A stretch of 64,000 nt of DNA from Psychromonas ossibalaenae ATCC BAA-1528. Lineage in GTDB: Bacteria > Pseudomonadota > Gammaproteobacteria > Enterobacterales > Psychromonadaceae. Both the position numbers and the translations under genes were made by a program. Below, in pieces: positions 18,032 through 27,057 of the stretch. The notes under the pieces were generated by a model. That model made no database searches. It was not told where the DNA came from and saw nothing but the letters and a program-made list of their open reading frames with translations. The stretch covers positions 1 through 64,000 of the forward strand of contig NZ_KB906994.1 of assembly GCF_000381745.1 (NCBI RefSeq), read 5' to 3'. Numbering within the stretch: the first letter of the stretch is position 1; each line of letters begins with the position of its first letter.

Positions 18032-18277
18032 TCACTCCGGCTCCGGTGCATGACTGTCGGCAATACGGTCATTAATTTCGTTGACGACTAATTCCCGAAG
18101 CTCATATAAATCATCCATTGAAACTTCGGTAAGGTGAATGGAACCGAAGATACGTTTCGAGACTAAATCCCGTTCAGCGCAGACTGTATGCGCGATACCG
18201 CGGCTGGGGATTGAAATCGGCTTACCGAGAAAATCATCTTTTTTCATTATCTCATGATTACAGAACATGCATCGCAT
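18032..18277 (-). CDS. Small zinc-binding-type hypothetical protein
   Basis: An 81-residue protein starting MRCMFCNHEI. The CxxC pair (C3, C6) and a later HTVC pair (HxxC) suggest a treble-clef zinc site. The C-terminal half is an acidic helix. No function is recognised. The convergent neighbour is a binding-protein gene 21 bases away. Confidence 0.6.
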   Translation of the reverse strand: MRCMFCNHEIMKKDDFLGKPISIPSRGIAHTVCAERDLVSKRIFGSIHLTEVSMDDLYELRELVVNEINDRIADSHAPEPE

Positions 18278-18705
18278 AATTCATTCTCCACTGGTTTATA
18301 GATTTGATAAATATAGGGCCTGTTTAGTAAATGATAGTATCAAAATAAAAAATTGAGTCCGCAGCTGATTGATTACTTTCTTTAGTTAACATTTACTTTT
18401 CAGTATATTACATTTCATGTGCCATTAATTGACCTTGTTTTAATGCCTGCGATAAGCGATATCCTGCCTTTTACTGTTAAGCCGATTTCATTTGCTGAAG
18501 CTGAGAACAATGCGTGTAAAATATTAACTACCTATGTCGTTGAGAAAACAGCAGCCCTAGTATTTTACCGCTTGAAGGTAAGGTACTAGTGATTCTGTTA
18601 TATAAACCCTTCTCTCTGTCCGCCTTTTAAACTGACTTTTATCATCTATATGATAAAGGTGCTAATCTGTTGGTTAAACAACATATTAATTTTAGGATGC
18701 TGTCG
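18278..18705. other. Intergenic region with a long imperfect hairpin
   Basis: The inverted repeat CTAGTATTTTACC (18557-18569) / GGTAAGGTACTAG (18577-18589) pairs at 11 of 13 positions with a seven-base loop. A smaller palindrome TATCAT-ctat-ATGATA lies shortly before the next gene. No ORF is credible here. Confidence 0.4.
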
Positions 18706-19338
18706 ATGATTAAAAATATCTGTTATGAGGCTGAGTGGCTGGATCAGGAAAATGTAAAACCGAGTTCACTTTCTTGGGGGCGTACCAACGATCAGCCGTT
18801 GATCAGGCAGCGAAGAACATTTTTAGGCCCAAGCGGTTTATTACAGGAAGACAGAAAACTTTTATGGGTACTTTTTCAGCCGGGTAATTCTTCGGTTGAT
18901 AAATCGTTTGTCGATTATCCGGATGAACTGCAGCAGTCATATCTTGTTAAAGTTGAACTGCTGTGCAGTGAGAAGTTTGCTTTTTCAGAAGAAGATCATT
19001 CCCGCTATTATTCTGGTACATTAAACACTTGGTATGACTGCATTATTATTGAAAGAATAAACCTTTACGATATTCCGGAGTTGCTCGGCAGTACGGAGCT
19101 TAAGTCTCTGCCTGATTATGATGAGAATGAAGCGGTCACAATGACTGAATTTGAATCATTTTTTGTCATTTATGCTGATGATCAGGCATATGCAGGCAAA
19201 AAATCATTGTATATCAAGCAGAATAACAAAGTGTATTTAACGCTGCATCACGAGTATTTTGGAGATGATCGTGAAACGACATGTTATAACTACCGCCTCA
19301 CTCCGGAACAAATTATCAGGCTGAAAGCTTATTTGTAA
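18706..19338 (+). CDS. Hypothetical protein
   Basis: A soluble, acidic protein of about 210 residues with no signal peptide or membrane segment and no recognised domain. I start it at the ATG at 18706 (MIKNICYEAEW) because TTTTAGGA lies at good spacing; a TTG at 18670 would add twelve residues. It stands alone between a divergent small zinc protein and convergent yciA. Codon use looks normal for the window. Confidence 0.6.
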   Translation: MIKNICYEAEWLDQENVKPSSLSWGRTNDQPLIRQRRTFLGPSGLLQEDRKLLWVLFQPGNSSVDKSFVDYPDELQQSYLVKVELLCSEKFAFSEEDHSRYYSGTLNTWYDCIIIERINLYDIPELLGSTELKSLPDYDENEAVTMTEFESFFVIYADDQAYAGKKSLYIKQNNKVYLTLHHEYFGDDRETTCYNYRLTPEQIIRLKAYL

Positions 19339-19389
19339 TAACTTGTTAAGAACTGCTGATACTGTGCAGCTGCCTGTGCTCGTCGAATG

Positions 19390-19812
19390 TTATTCTGGCG
19401 CCGCAGGTTTGTTAACAACGGGGCGCGGTTTTCCCTGCGCATCGATTGCAACGTAATTAAATTCAGCATCACAGACTAAATAAGGCGCGCTGACACCGTC
19501 AACTGCAACAGTTTTAACCCAGACTTCAAGTGCAACAGAAAGAGATGCGTTGCCGATCCTTGTACATTCGCCATAGCAGCATACCACATCACCGACGCTA
19601 ACCGGGGCTTTAAAAGTAATGCTGGATACAGATACTGTTACCACACGGCCGCCGGAAATCTCCTTGGCAAGAATAGCGCCGGCTAAATCGAGTTGCGACA
19701 TGATCCAGCCACCGAAAATATCCCCGTTGGCATTAGTATCTGCCGGCATCGCAAGTGTGCGCAGTAATAATTCGCCACGGGCAAATGGTTCGGATGGTGT
19801 GTGTTTATTCAT
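19390..19812 (-). CDS. yciA: Acyl-CoA thioesterase YciA
   Basis: A 140-residue hot-dog-fold thioesterase. It closely matches E. coli YciA: LRTLAMPADTNANGDIFGGW with catalytic aspartate region, AGAILAKEI, GRVVTVSVSSITF and VGDVVCCYGEC. It hydrolyses acyl-CoAs of broad chain length in the cytosol. The start is placed at the ATG at 19812 (MNKHTPSEPF) by comparison with family length; a longer frame to 19872 is not supported. Confidence 0.95.
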   Translation of the reverse strand: MNKHTPSEPFARGELLLRTLAMPADTNANGDIFGGWIMSQLDLAGAILAKEISGGRVVTVSVSSITFKAPVSVGDVVCCYGECTRIGNASLSVALEVWVKTVAVDGVSAPYLVCDAEFNYVAIDAQGKPRPVVNKPAAPE

Positions 19813-20055
19813 AAATACGTTCTCATTGATAATAAAAGTTAGCCAGAATCGCCAAGCGTCTGATTGAGGCATTTTATCACTGCTTCCTGTAAAAAAGCAC
19901 GGTAAAGACAGGGCATTTTTGTCAACTAAAAGGCAAAGTGCTACAGTTGAAGATTAGTGTTTATTAATTGTACAGAGACGGCTGTTAATTCAAACGGAAA
20001 GCTAAGTGTTCAGGCTGCAGGATAAATATAAGGAAGATTTGACGCTGTGCTCATT

Positions 20056-20086
20056 AAAAAACGGCACACAGAGTGTGCCGTTTTTT
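20056..20086 (-). terminator. Bidirectional terminator
   Basis: The 8-bp stem CGGCACAC / GTGTGCCG is flanked by A6 and T6, so it works on either strand. It lies 14 bases after the retropepsin-like gene stop codon. Confidence 0.85.
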
Positions 20087-20099
20087 GCTTAAGTGATGT

Positions 20100-21935
20100 T
20101 TATTTTTCTATTAAATAAATATGTTCGCTGCTGACATAATAATCGTCGGCTAAAAAGTTTTTACCTAAAATCATGCTGTAGTCAAAGCGGCTGCGGTCCT
20201 GCAGATTGACCCGTACTTTTTTAGTTTCGCCATTGAGTGTAACGTCCATGATAACAACCGGGCGTTCTTTGGCTTTTTCACCCGCTTTGGCTTTGACTCT
20301 CATGACATCCACCACTTCTTTAGTAAATTCTTTTTTAGTTCCTAATTTATTTTCATAGGTAAAGGTCACCATCTCTTTACCTTTATCTTTAAAACGCTGA
20401 ATATTAACAGCGTTCATAGAACTTACATCTGCACCGGTATCAAGTTTAGCCGGGAAAGCTAATTTACCGATCTGCACAACTTCTATATAACCGGCTTTAA
20501 CTGGAGCGTGGGCCGTTAAGATATTTTCCGATCTAAGGTTAAGAACCCGCTTATCAGAAAAAAAGCTTCTACCCAGAAAAATATCCGGCTGCTGTGAATC
20601 CTCTTTGATATCAAGTGCAAGCAGTAGTGTAAACGGTTTCGCATTTAACGTGACATCGCCTTCTATAACAGGTCTGCGTTCTTTACCGACAACAATGGTT
20701 TTCTCAATAGGTTTGAGTATTTCCTGCTGCAGGCCGTCTTTTTTAATGGTTATTTTTACTTTGTTTTGTTTTTCTAAAACTTCAAATTTCTCTACCTGCA
20801 GCTTTGATGTGTTAGCCGCAAAAGAGGGAGCTGCTGAAAGTTTAATATTTTCAAATAGAATATCTTCCTTTGCAGATATTACCTCGGTTGTCTTGCTGCT
20901 AAATTTTTCTGTCTTTGCAGCCAGAAGGTATTCTCTGCTCGGGTCAATCATAAAAAACTTACTTAAAGATTTACGCCCCAGGCGTAACTGACTGCTGTTT
21001 TTTGAGCGGTCTTTTAAATAAACTAATATATGCTCTTTAAATCCGTTAGCCGCCTCAATTGGGATATAAACCAGCGGGGTTGAGTAATCCTTGAAATTCA
21101 GCATGCGCACTATCGGCAGCTGCATATTCTTCTTTTTGTTGTTTGAACCGATAAGATCAAAGCTGACCGTGTCGCTCTTCTGATCAACTTTTACGTTCTG
21201 TGCATTTAAGATGCTGTAGCGGTTGCGCAGTGACATACTGACATTAACGGGAATATCTAATACAGAAAGACGCTCTTTTCTACCTATGATTTGTGCTTCT
21301 TTTTGTGTCTGTAGATAATCATATCCGGCTAAAACCCACGCATTTCCCTGCAGATAGCTTCTGCCTACTAGAAAAGGTGTAGAGAAGGTGCTGCGGTTGG
21401 TTAAATTAACCGGCGTAGTGACTTTGTGGCCGCCGATAGTTAATGCCATTTCGATTACCGGTCTGAAAATAGGCTCAGGGCTGCTGCGGCTGCGTATGGA
21501 GCTGATATTAAACAGAGGCCGGGTAATGGTAATATCTGCACCTGTATACGGGTTTGGTATTGTAAACTCTACTGTTGCCTGAATGTTTTTTTCTTTTGAT
21601 GTGAAATGGTCTTTGTCTAATCTTTCTTTTGGGCCACCGAGTTCATAAACTATTGTTTTCAGTAGTTCATTAGTTTTTAAACCCTTATATTTTTCATTTA
21701 AGCTGGTTACCACAATATTATCGGCGTGCATTGAGGTGGTTTCAGCTCCAGTATCAATTTTTCCAGGGAACGGGATTGCACCTAATTCTGAAACATCATT
21801 GTAGTAGATGTTTTCTAAACGCCCTAAAACTGGTTTATCGTCCACTTGATAACTGGCTTGGTTCATTATGACCTCAGCGCCTGCGGTGGAGTACAATAGT
21901 AAAGCTATAAATGCGGTCAGAATTTTTTTTATCAT
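20100..21935 (-). CDS. Four-lobed retropepsin-like (putative zinc protease family) secreted protein
   Basis: A 611-residue protein with a signal peptide (cleavage near TAGAEV). It is built from four related lobes (~41-205, ~225-345, ~370-475, ~485-611). Each lobe ends in a pattern like RPV...L..R..F...LGRSFL (LVGRSYL, LRLGRKSL, FLGRSFF, ILGKNFL). Only lobes 1 and 4 carry the aspartic-protease-like DTGA motif (DTGAET at 61-66, DTGAD at 499-503). Single-lobe relatives are called RimK-associated or 'ATP-dependent zinc proteases' (PF05618) and resemble retropepsins, which act as dimers. Two active-type lobes in one chain could form an internal dimer. Substrate and activity are unknown. Confidence 0.75.
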   Translation of the reverse strand: MIKKILTAFIALLLYSTAGAEVIMNQASYQVDDKPVLGRLENIYYNDVSELGAIPFPGKIDTGAETTSMHADNIVVTSLNEKYKGLKTNELLKTIVYELGGPKERLDKDHFTSKEKNIQATVEFTIPNPYTGADITITRPLFNISSIRSRSSPEPIFRPVIEMALTIGGHKVTTPVNLTNRSTFSTPFLVGRSYLQGNAWVLAGYDYLQTQKEAQIIGRKERLSVLDIPVNVSMSLRNRYSILNAQNVKVDQKSDTVSFDLIGSNNKKKNMQLPIVRMLNFKDYSTPLVYIPIEAANGFKEHILVYLKDRSKNSSQLRLGRKSLSKFFMIDPSREYLLAAKTEKFSSKTTEVISAKEDILFENIKLSAAPSFAANTSKLQVEKFEVLEKQNKVKITIKKDGLQQEILKPIEKTIVVGKERRPVIEGDVTLNAKPFTLLLALDIKEDSQQPDIFLGRSFFSDKRVLNLRSENILTAHAPVKAGYIEVVQIGKLAFPAKLDTGADVSSMNAVNIQRFKDKGKEMVTFTYENKLGTKKEFTKEVVDVMRVKAKAGEKAKERPVVIMDVTLNGETKKVRVNLQDRSRFDYSMILGKNFLADDYYVSSEHIYLIEK

Positions 21936-22012
21936 GTTTCATCACTCACAATTCTTATATTATTAAATAAAGCTTAACAGCTGCTTACTGTCAATCTGCC
22001 GCTAAGTTCGTT

Positions 22013-22127
22013 TATACCCGTTATCATTCAATAAGGGCTAGCCATTGTCATCATATTACGCCATAAATGCATCTTGATTGGTAACAGGCATATACCCTTT
22101 AATATACCCGTTACACTTCAAGATGCA
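22013..22127. repeat. Inverted repeat cluster (TATACCCGTTA family)
   Basis: A 25-base arm at 22068-22092 pairs with 22103-22127 at 20 of 25 positions, with a ten-base loop. A third, partial copy of the same sequence, TATACCCGTTA, lies at 22013. It looks like a small dispersed palindromic element. It sits in the divergent region between the retropepsin-like gene and trpR. Confidence 0.6.
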
Positions 22128-22301
22128 AAGTCAGCAAATCAAGGGACAGATAGATTTTAGGTATGCGGCTGAAGGTATAACAAGAAATATTGTTGCTGTT
22201 TGTTCTCTTAATGCAGAAACTTGATGATTTATTAGCCATTTCCTATTCGTCGTGTAACACAATTTTAATTTAGAGCCCGTTTAGTGTAAATAATTCTTGC
22301 T

Positions 22302-22323
22302 TGTCCTGCTTGTACTGTTGTAC
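22302..22323 (+). promoter_or_regulatory. Tandem TGTACTGT repeat before trpR (possible operator)
   Basis: TGTACTGT occurs twice in direct succession about 40-55 bases before the trpR start. It contains the GTACT half-site seen in trp operators, but not the full CTAG-centred palindrome. TrpR often represses its own gene, so this is a reasonable but weak operator candidate. Confidence 0.25.
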
Positions 22324-22361
22324 TGTTGCGCCATTACACTTGTGCATCAGGGAGATTGAGA

Positions 22362-22625
22362 ATGATAGCTAAATTATTGAGTGAAACAGTCGGTAGTGAG
22401 GACTTAACATTACTCATTCCTCTGTTGTTGTCACCTGAAGAGCTTAATGCAGTTAATGGGCGTATCTTGGTTTATAAAGAGCTGCTGCTTGGTGAAAAGC
22501 CGCAGCGTGAGATCGCCAAAGAATATAAAATCAGCATTGCAACCATTACACGTGGTTCAAACAATTTGAAATCGATGAGCAGTGCAGAAAGAAAATTATT
22601 ACAAAAATTATTAATTAAGGAATAA
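22362..22625 (+). CDS. trpR: Trp operon repressor
   Basis: An 87-residue DNA-binding protein that represses tryptophan genes when bound to L-tryptophan. The helix-turn-helix region QREIAKEYKISIATITRGSN matches E. coli TrpR, including the invariant IATITRGSN. The preceding RILVYKELLLGEKPQRE contains the tryptophan-pocket region. The ATG at 22362 follows AGGGAGA; upstream in-frame codons are not family-like. The permease gene starts four bases after its stop, so the two form an operon. Confidence 0.93.
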   Translation: MIAKLLSETVGSEDLTLLIPLLLSPEELNAVNGRILVYKELLLGEKPQREIAKEYKISIATITRGSNNLKSMSSAERKLLQKLLIKE

Positions 22626-22629
22626 CTTT

Positions 22630-23886
22630 ATGTCAGAAGCAATGACCAGCGAGGCACTGCCGTCTAAACAGGATAAGCAGATATCTTCACTCGGTGGTAT
22701 TTTTATTATCACGGGAACCAGCATCGGTGCTGGTATGTTTTCCCTGCCGGTTCTAACGTCTAATATGTGGTTCGGCTGGGCTGCCTTGTTTCTTGCTGTT
22801 TCCTGGTACTGTATGTACAGCTCTGCTTTATATTTACTCGAAGCAAATCAGAAGTTTAAGCACGGTGTGAACTTCGATACTATGACGAAAACCTTATTAT
22901 CTCCTTCGTTACGTGTAATCAACGGTTTATCTGTTCTGTTTGTTAGTTATATTCTGGTTTATGCCTATATATCCGGCGGCGGCTCTATGCTCGGACACAG
23001 CCTGCAGTCCGGATTAGGTATTAACTTGAGTCAGTCAGTAAGCAGTTTTATATTTGCAGTTTTACTGGGTTTAATTGTCAGCTTCAGTACTCGCGCAGTA
23101 GATCGTTTCACGTCAGCCATGCTCGGCGGCATGGTGATCACCTTCAGCATTGCTATTTTCGGTCTGCTTAATAATGCGCAATTTTCACAGCTGCAGCCTT
23201 TTGCTGAAATGAGCGACCGCCTGCAGTACAGCTGGGCTGCGATTCCCGCATTAATGGTATGTTTTGGTTTCCACTCAAATATTCCCAGTCTGGTTAAGTA
23301 TTACCAGAAAGACAGCAAAAAAGTGGTTAACTCAATTCGGTACGGCAGTTTGTTAGCGATAGCTATCTATCTAGTATGGTTACTGGCTAGCTTTACAGCG
23401 ATCGGCCGGGATGGTTTTGCCGCTGTTATTGATGCCGGTGGTAATATGGGCGCATTAGTTGCTGCGATGGAATCTGCTGATTCTGGTCCTACGCTGGCTG
23501 TTATGCTGCAGCTGTTTGCTAACTTCGCTGTAGCGACATCATTTCTTGGGGTTGCACTGGGCTTATTTGATTTCTTAACTGATCTGTTGAAAATGGATAA
23601 CAGTATTGCCGGGCGCAGTAAAATTGCACTGCTGACATTTATTCCACCAATGATCGGCGGCGTGTTATTTCCTAATGGTTTTATTTATGCGATTGGTTAT
23701 GCCGGTTTTGCGGCTGCTGTTTTTGCATTGTTCACTCCGGTTGCTTTAGCATATCAAGCGCGCAAGAAAATGCCGGAAAGCCGCTTTATTGTACCCGGCG
23801 GTAACCTGCGTATGCTGGCGGTAATTATATTTGCTGTCTGTGTGGTGGTATTCCAGATTTTATCTATGTTAGGTCTGGTTGCCTAA
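22630..23886 (+). CDS. Aromatic amino acid permease (HAAAP family; tryptophan/tyrosine)
   Basis: A 418-residue membrane protein with about eleven hydrophobic segments. The N-terminal IITGTSIGAGMFSLPVL motif is typical of Mtr/TnaB/TyrP proton symporters. Being co-transcribed with trpR, and since E. coli TrpR controls mtr, tryptophan is the likely substrate (inference). The ribosome site AAGGAATAA overlaps the trpR stop codon, suggesting coupled translation. A strong terminator follows. Confidence 0.9.
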   Translation: MSEAMTSEALPSKQDKQISSLGGIFIITGTSIGAGMFSLPVLTSNMWFGWAALFLAVSWYCMYSSALYLLEANQKFKHGVNFDTMTKTLLSPSLRVINGLSVLFVSYILVYAYISGGGSMLGHSLQSGLGINLSQSVSSFIFAVLLGLIVSFSTRAVDRFTSAMLGGMVITFSIAIFGLLNNAQFSQLQPFAEMSDRLQYSWAAIPALMVCFGFHSNIPSLVKYYQKDSKKVVNSIRYGSLLAIAIYLVWLLASFTAIGRDGFAAVIDAGGNMGALVAAMESADSGPTLAVMLQLFANFAVATSFLGVALGLFDFLTDLLKMDNSIAGRSKIALLTFIPPMIGGVLFPNGFIYAIGYAGFAAAVFALFTPVALAYQARKKMPESRFIVPGGNLRMLAVIIFAVCVVVFQILSMLGLVA

Positions 23887-23940
23887 AAATACAGACACTA
23901 TGCAGAATTAATTGTACTGATAGAAAAGTTTACTAGTAAT

Positions 23941-23977
23941 AGCCCCAGGTTAATTGAATAACCCGGGGCTTTTTTTT
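23941..23977 (+). terminator. Strong terminator after the trpR-permease operon
   Basis: The 12-bp stem AGCCCCAGGTTA / TAACCCGGGGCT (11 of 12 paired, loop ATTGAA) is followed by eight T residues. A near copy occurs after metG. Confidence 0.9.
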
Positions 23978-24126
23978 GTCTGTAAACTGTACGGTTAAAT
24001 CTTTTTATCTTCTTTGGCAGATGGTGATTATGTTTTTGAGCGTTAAATAGACGAGTTCGACTAAACTTATCAGGAGCTGTTTTAATTCAATGAGTATATC
24101 CATTTCATATAATGAAGGGGCCGATA

Positions 24127-24882
24127 ATGAATAATAAGATAAATATGCTGATTGTGGTCAGCTGTACGGCGCTGTTCGTACCTAATGCGTTAAGCGGCTG
24201 GTTTGATAGTGTCACAGATATTTTCGCTGAAAAGGACACGCAGGAGATAACTAAAGCGCTAAGTCAATCCAGTGAGTTAAGTGTTGATGAAATTACCGAG
24301 GCATTCAAACAGTCTCTGCAGATAGCTTCTGAAAATGTTGTCAGCCAGCTTGGCGCAGTTGATGGATTTAATGCTGATTCAGCTGTTCATATTCCCCTGC
24401 CTGAAGATCTGCAGAGCGTAAAATCGATATTAGACAAGGTCGGTCTAGCGAGTGCAGTTGAAGACCTTGAACTGAAACTTAACCGTGCAGCAGAGGCAGC
24501 TGCCCCGAAAGCTAAATCGTTGTTTCTTAACTCAGTGAAAGAGATGTCATTTGATGATGTACGCGCTATTTATAACGGCCCAGATGATGCTGCAACAAAA
24601 TATTTTCAGGCCTCAATGTCTGAGTCATTAAGTAAAGAGATGAGGCCGATTGTAGAGAGCAGTTTAGCGGAAGTCGGCGCAGTACAGGCGTATGATAATG
24701 TCATGGCTGATTATAAAGATGTTCCCTTTGTGCCTGATGTAAAAGCTGATTTAACGAATCATGTTATTGAAAAAGGTATGCAGGGAATATTTTATTATAT
24801 TGCCGAGCAGGAAGCTGCTATTCGTGCAGATCCGCAAAAGCAGACAACTGCGCTGCTGAAAAAAGTATTTGGTGTAGAGTGA
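24127..24882 (+). CDS. DUF4197-family secreted protein
   Basis: A 251-residue protein with a signal peptide (cleavage near NALSGW). The body has the DUF4197 landmarks: VVSQLGAVDGF, VHIPLPEDLQ, NRAAEAAAPKAK, FDDVRAIYNGPDDAATKYF and a C-terminal TTALLKKVFG. The family is widespread in marine Proteobacteria and has no established function. The ATG at 24127 is chosen because AAGGGG precedes it at seven bases; an ATG at 24112 has no ribosome site. Confidence 0.88.
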   Translation: MNNKINMLIVVSCTALFVPNALSGWFDSVTDIFAEKDTQEITKALSQSSELSVDEITEAFKQSLQIASENVVSQLGAVDGFNADSAVHIPLPEDLQSVKSILDKVGLASAVEDLELKLNRAAEAAAPKAKSLFLNSVKEMSFDDVRAIYNGPDDAATKYFQASMSESLSKEMRPIVESSLAEVGAVQAYDNVMADYKDVPFVPDVKADLTNHVIEKGMQGIFYYIAEQEAAIRADPQKQTTALLKKVFGVE

Positions 24883-25166
24883 TGGGATTAAAAATCTCAC
24901 TGAGATTGGGAGCCTGATTAGCAGTGTAGTAACTGCTTTGCCTCCTTATAAATGGCAGAATAACGCTGCTTGTCAGAACTTGACACAATTTCCATCTCAG
25001 CAGATACTTTTTGTGTTAGTTGAATGATTTATAAAACCACCTGCGGCTCCTTGCTGTGCATCTCAAGCCGGTGTCTGGCAAAGCCTTTCAGATAACATGG
25101 GATAAAGTAGCTCGAACTGATCTGTACTGCTGAAGTGATGCTGATTTATTTTCAATGAGATAGTAA

Positions 25167-25946
25167 ATGAAAAAATATATTTTAGTCTTTTTTATCGTGT
25201 TTGGGGGGCTTATCGGCACCGCTCAGGCTGCTGTCGAAACAATTAAAGTCGGCGGTTATTATTTTCCGCCTTTTGTTGATAAAAATGATAAAGAGCAATA
25301 TTTTGGCATTGCAATTGACCTGATAAAAGAGATGAATTATTTTCAGGATAAGTTCTACTTTCAGTTCGTGCCGACTTCACCTAAAAGACGTTATTCGGCT
25401 TTTGAGCAGAAAGAATTTGATTTGATCATGTTTGAAGATTTAGCCTGGGGCTGGAAAAACAAAGATCTGGCCGCTTCAAAGGTGATTTTACAAGGGGGGG
25501 AAGTGTATATCACCAAAGCAGAGCCCTTTAAAAATCAAAGTTATTTTGATAGTCTCAAAGATAAATCGTTTGCAGTTATTCTTGGTTATCACTATGGTTT
25601 TGCTGGTTTTAATGCCGATGAAAAATTTCTTAAAAAAAACTTTAAAATTAAATTGAATACTGCGCATAGCATCAATATTAAGATGATTTTATCCGGTAGA
25701 ACGGATATTTCGGTAGTCTCTCTCTCTAATTTAAACCGTTATTTAAAAAAAAATCCGGGAAAAAGAGAGATGCTGTTAGTTTCCGAAAAGTTTGATCAGC
25801 AATATAATCATCGAATTCTACTGCGAAAAGATGCGCAGATCGATGTGCTGGAAATGAATACCTTATTAACCCAAATGGACAAGGCGGGCATATTACTGCG
25901 TATTTGGGAAAAGTACGGAATTCTCTCTCCTGCTAACCGCCCGTAA
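25167..25946 (+). CDS. Orphan periplasmic binding protein (SBP_bac_3-like)
   Basis: A 259-residue protein with a signal peptide ending at AQAAVE. The mature start IKVGGYYFPPFVDK and FGIAIDLIKEMN are typical of this superfamily. No transporter genes are adjacent; the neighbouring convergent gene is a LysR regulator. The ligand is unknown. Confidence 0.78.
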   Translation: MKKYILVFFIVFGGLIGTAQAAVETIKVGGYYFPPFVDKNDKEQYFGIAIDLIKEMNYFQDKFYFQFVPTSPKRRYSAFEQKEFDLIMFEDLAWGWKNKDLAASKVILQGGEVYITKAEPFKNQSYFDSLKDKSFAVILGYHYGFAGFNADEKFLKKNFKIKLNTAHSINIKMILSGRTDISVVSLSNLNRYLKKNPGKREMLLVSEKFDQQYNHRILLRKDAQIDVLEMNTLLTQMDKAGILLRIWEKYGILSPANRP

Positions 25947-25983
25947 CTATCCTTTGTGCTCTGCGACCCTGTTTTTAACATTA

Positions 25984-26871
25984 TCAAATTCCAATGTGTT
26001 GATCTGCAAGGCTTTCCTGTACGAAAGAGATAAAAGTTTTTATTTTAGCGGAAGGGTATATCAGCTGCGGGTAAAGCAGATAAATACTCTGCCCATGAGT
26101 ATACTGCTCTTCTAATACTTTATGCAGGGTTCCCTGCTGCAGCTCTTTATTTACATAATAACCGGCTACTCGGATAATGCCTTTGCCGGCCAGTGCCTGC
26201 TGCTTGAGCAGATGATGATCGTTAATTGTTAACCAGCCGTTTACCGTCGCATGTGCAGATTTTAAAGGCCAATTACGCGGTTCTAAAGCAGATAAACACT
26301 GATGTTTAGACAAGTCTTTAATAGTTTTCGGAGTTCCCTGCAACGCCAGGTATCCAGGAGAAGCACATAAACAGTGCTGATAGGAAAACAGCTCTTTAGC
26401 AACCATATTCTGAGGTGGCTCCAGGGTGGCACGAAAAGCTAAATCAAAATCATCTTGATTTAAATCATAATTGATATAACTCGAATCGAGAACAAAATAG
26501 ATTTCGGGATAGCGCTGCTGAAAAGCATGGCAGATATCTAATAGAAAAGATTCGGTAAACAACTTAGGTGCGGTGATGCGTATCACTCCCGTTAACGCGT
26601 TATGTTCCTGATGTATATTTCGTTCTAAATCTAACATAGTGCTTTTAATCTTTTTTCCCTGGCGCAGGATCTTTTCCCCTTCCGGCGTTAAGCGCACACT
26701 GCGGGTTGTTCTCAGCAGCAGCGGGCATTTTAACTCCTTTTCCAGCTTCTTTATCTGATCTGATAAATAACCTTTTGATATCGATAAGTTGTCTGCTGCT
26801 TTGGTAAAACTAAGCTGCTGGGCGATTTCTACAAATAACATCAGGCATTCAATTTTTTTATGCTGCTGCAT
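25984..26871 (-). CDS. LysR-family transcriptional regulator
   Basis: About 295 residues. The winged helix-turn-helix is at ~1-60 (QLSFTKAADNLSISKGYLSD, then LLLRTTRSVRLTPEGE) and the effector-binding domain follows. I start it at the ATG at 26871 (MQQHKKIECLML), where the family's first helix begins; upstream ATGs at 26904 and 26937 add up to 22 residues without support. It is divergent from an aldo/keto reductase gene 180 bases away, its probable target. Confidence 0.9.
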   Translation of the reverse strand: MQQHKKIECLMLFVEIAQQLSFTKAADNLSISKGYLSDQIKKLEKELKCPLLLRTTRSVRLTPEGEKILRQGKKIKSTMLDLERNIHQEHNALTGVIRITAPKLFTESFLLDICHAFQQRYPEIYFVLDSSYINYDLNQDDFDLAFRATLEPPQNMVAKELFSYQHCLCASPGYLALQGTPKTIKDLSKHQCLSALEPRNWPLKSAHATVNGWLTINDHHLLKQQALAGKGIIRVAGYYVNKELQQGTLHKVLEEQYTHGQSIYLLYPQLIYPSAKIKTFISFVQESLADQHIGI

Positions 26872-27057
26872 AGGGGCACCAAGTCTACGAAAAGATAAAC
26901 CCATTATTCTACGGCATAGCAAAAAATAGCAAGTCATTGTTCACTATAACTAACAATGATTTCGTTTTTTTGCTCTTCCGCTTTATCTGCTGACTATTAC
27001 AATGTGCTTTTAAAAAACAATTCGATTATGAAAAGTCGGCCGTAAGGAATGATCAAA

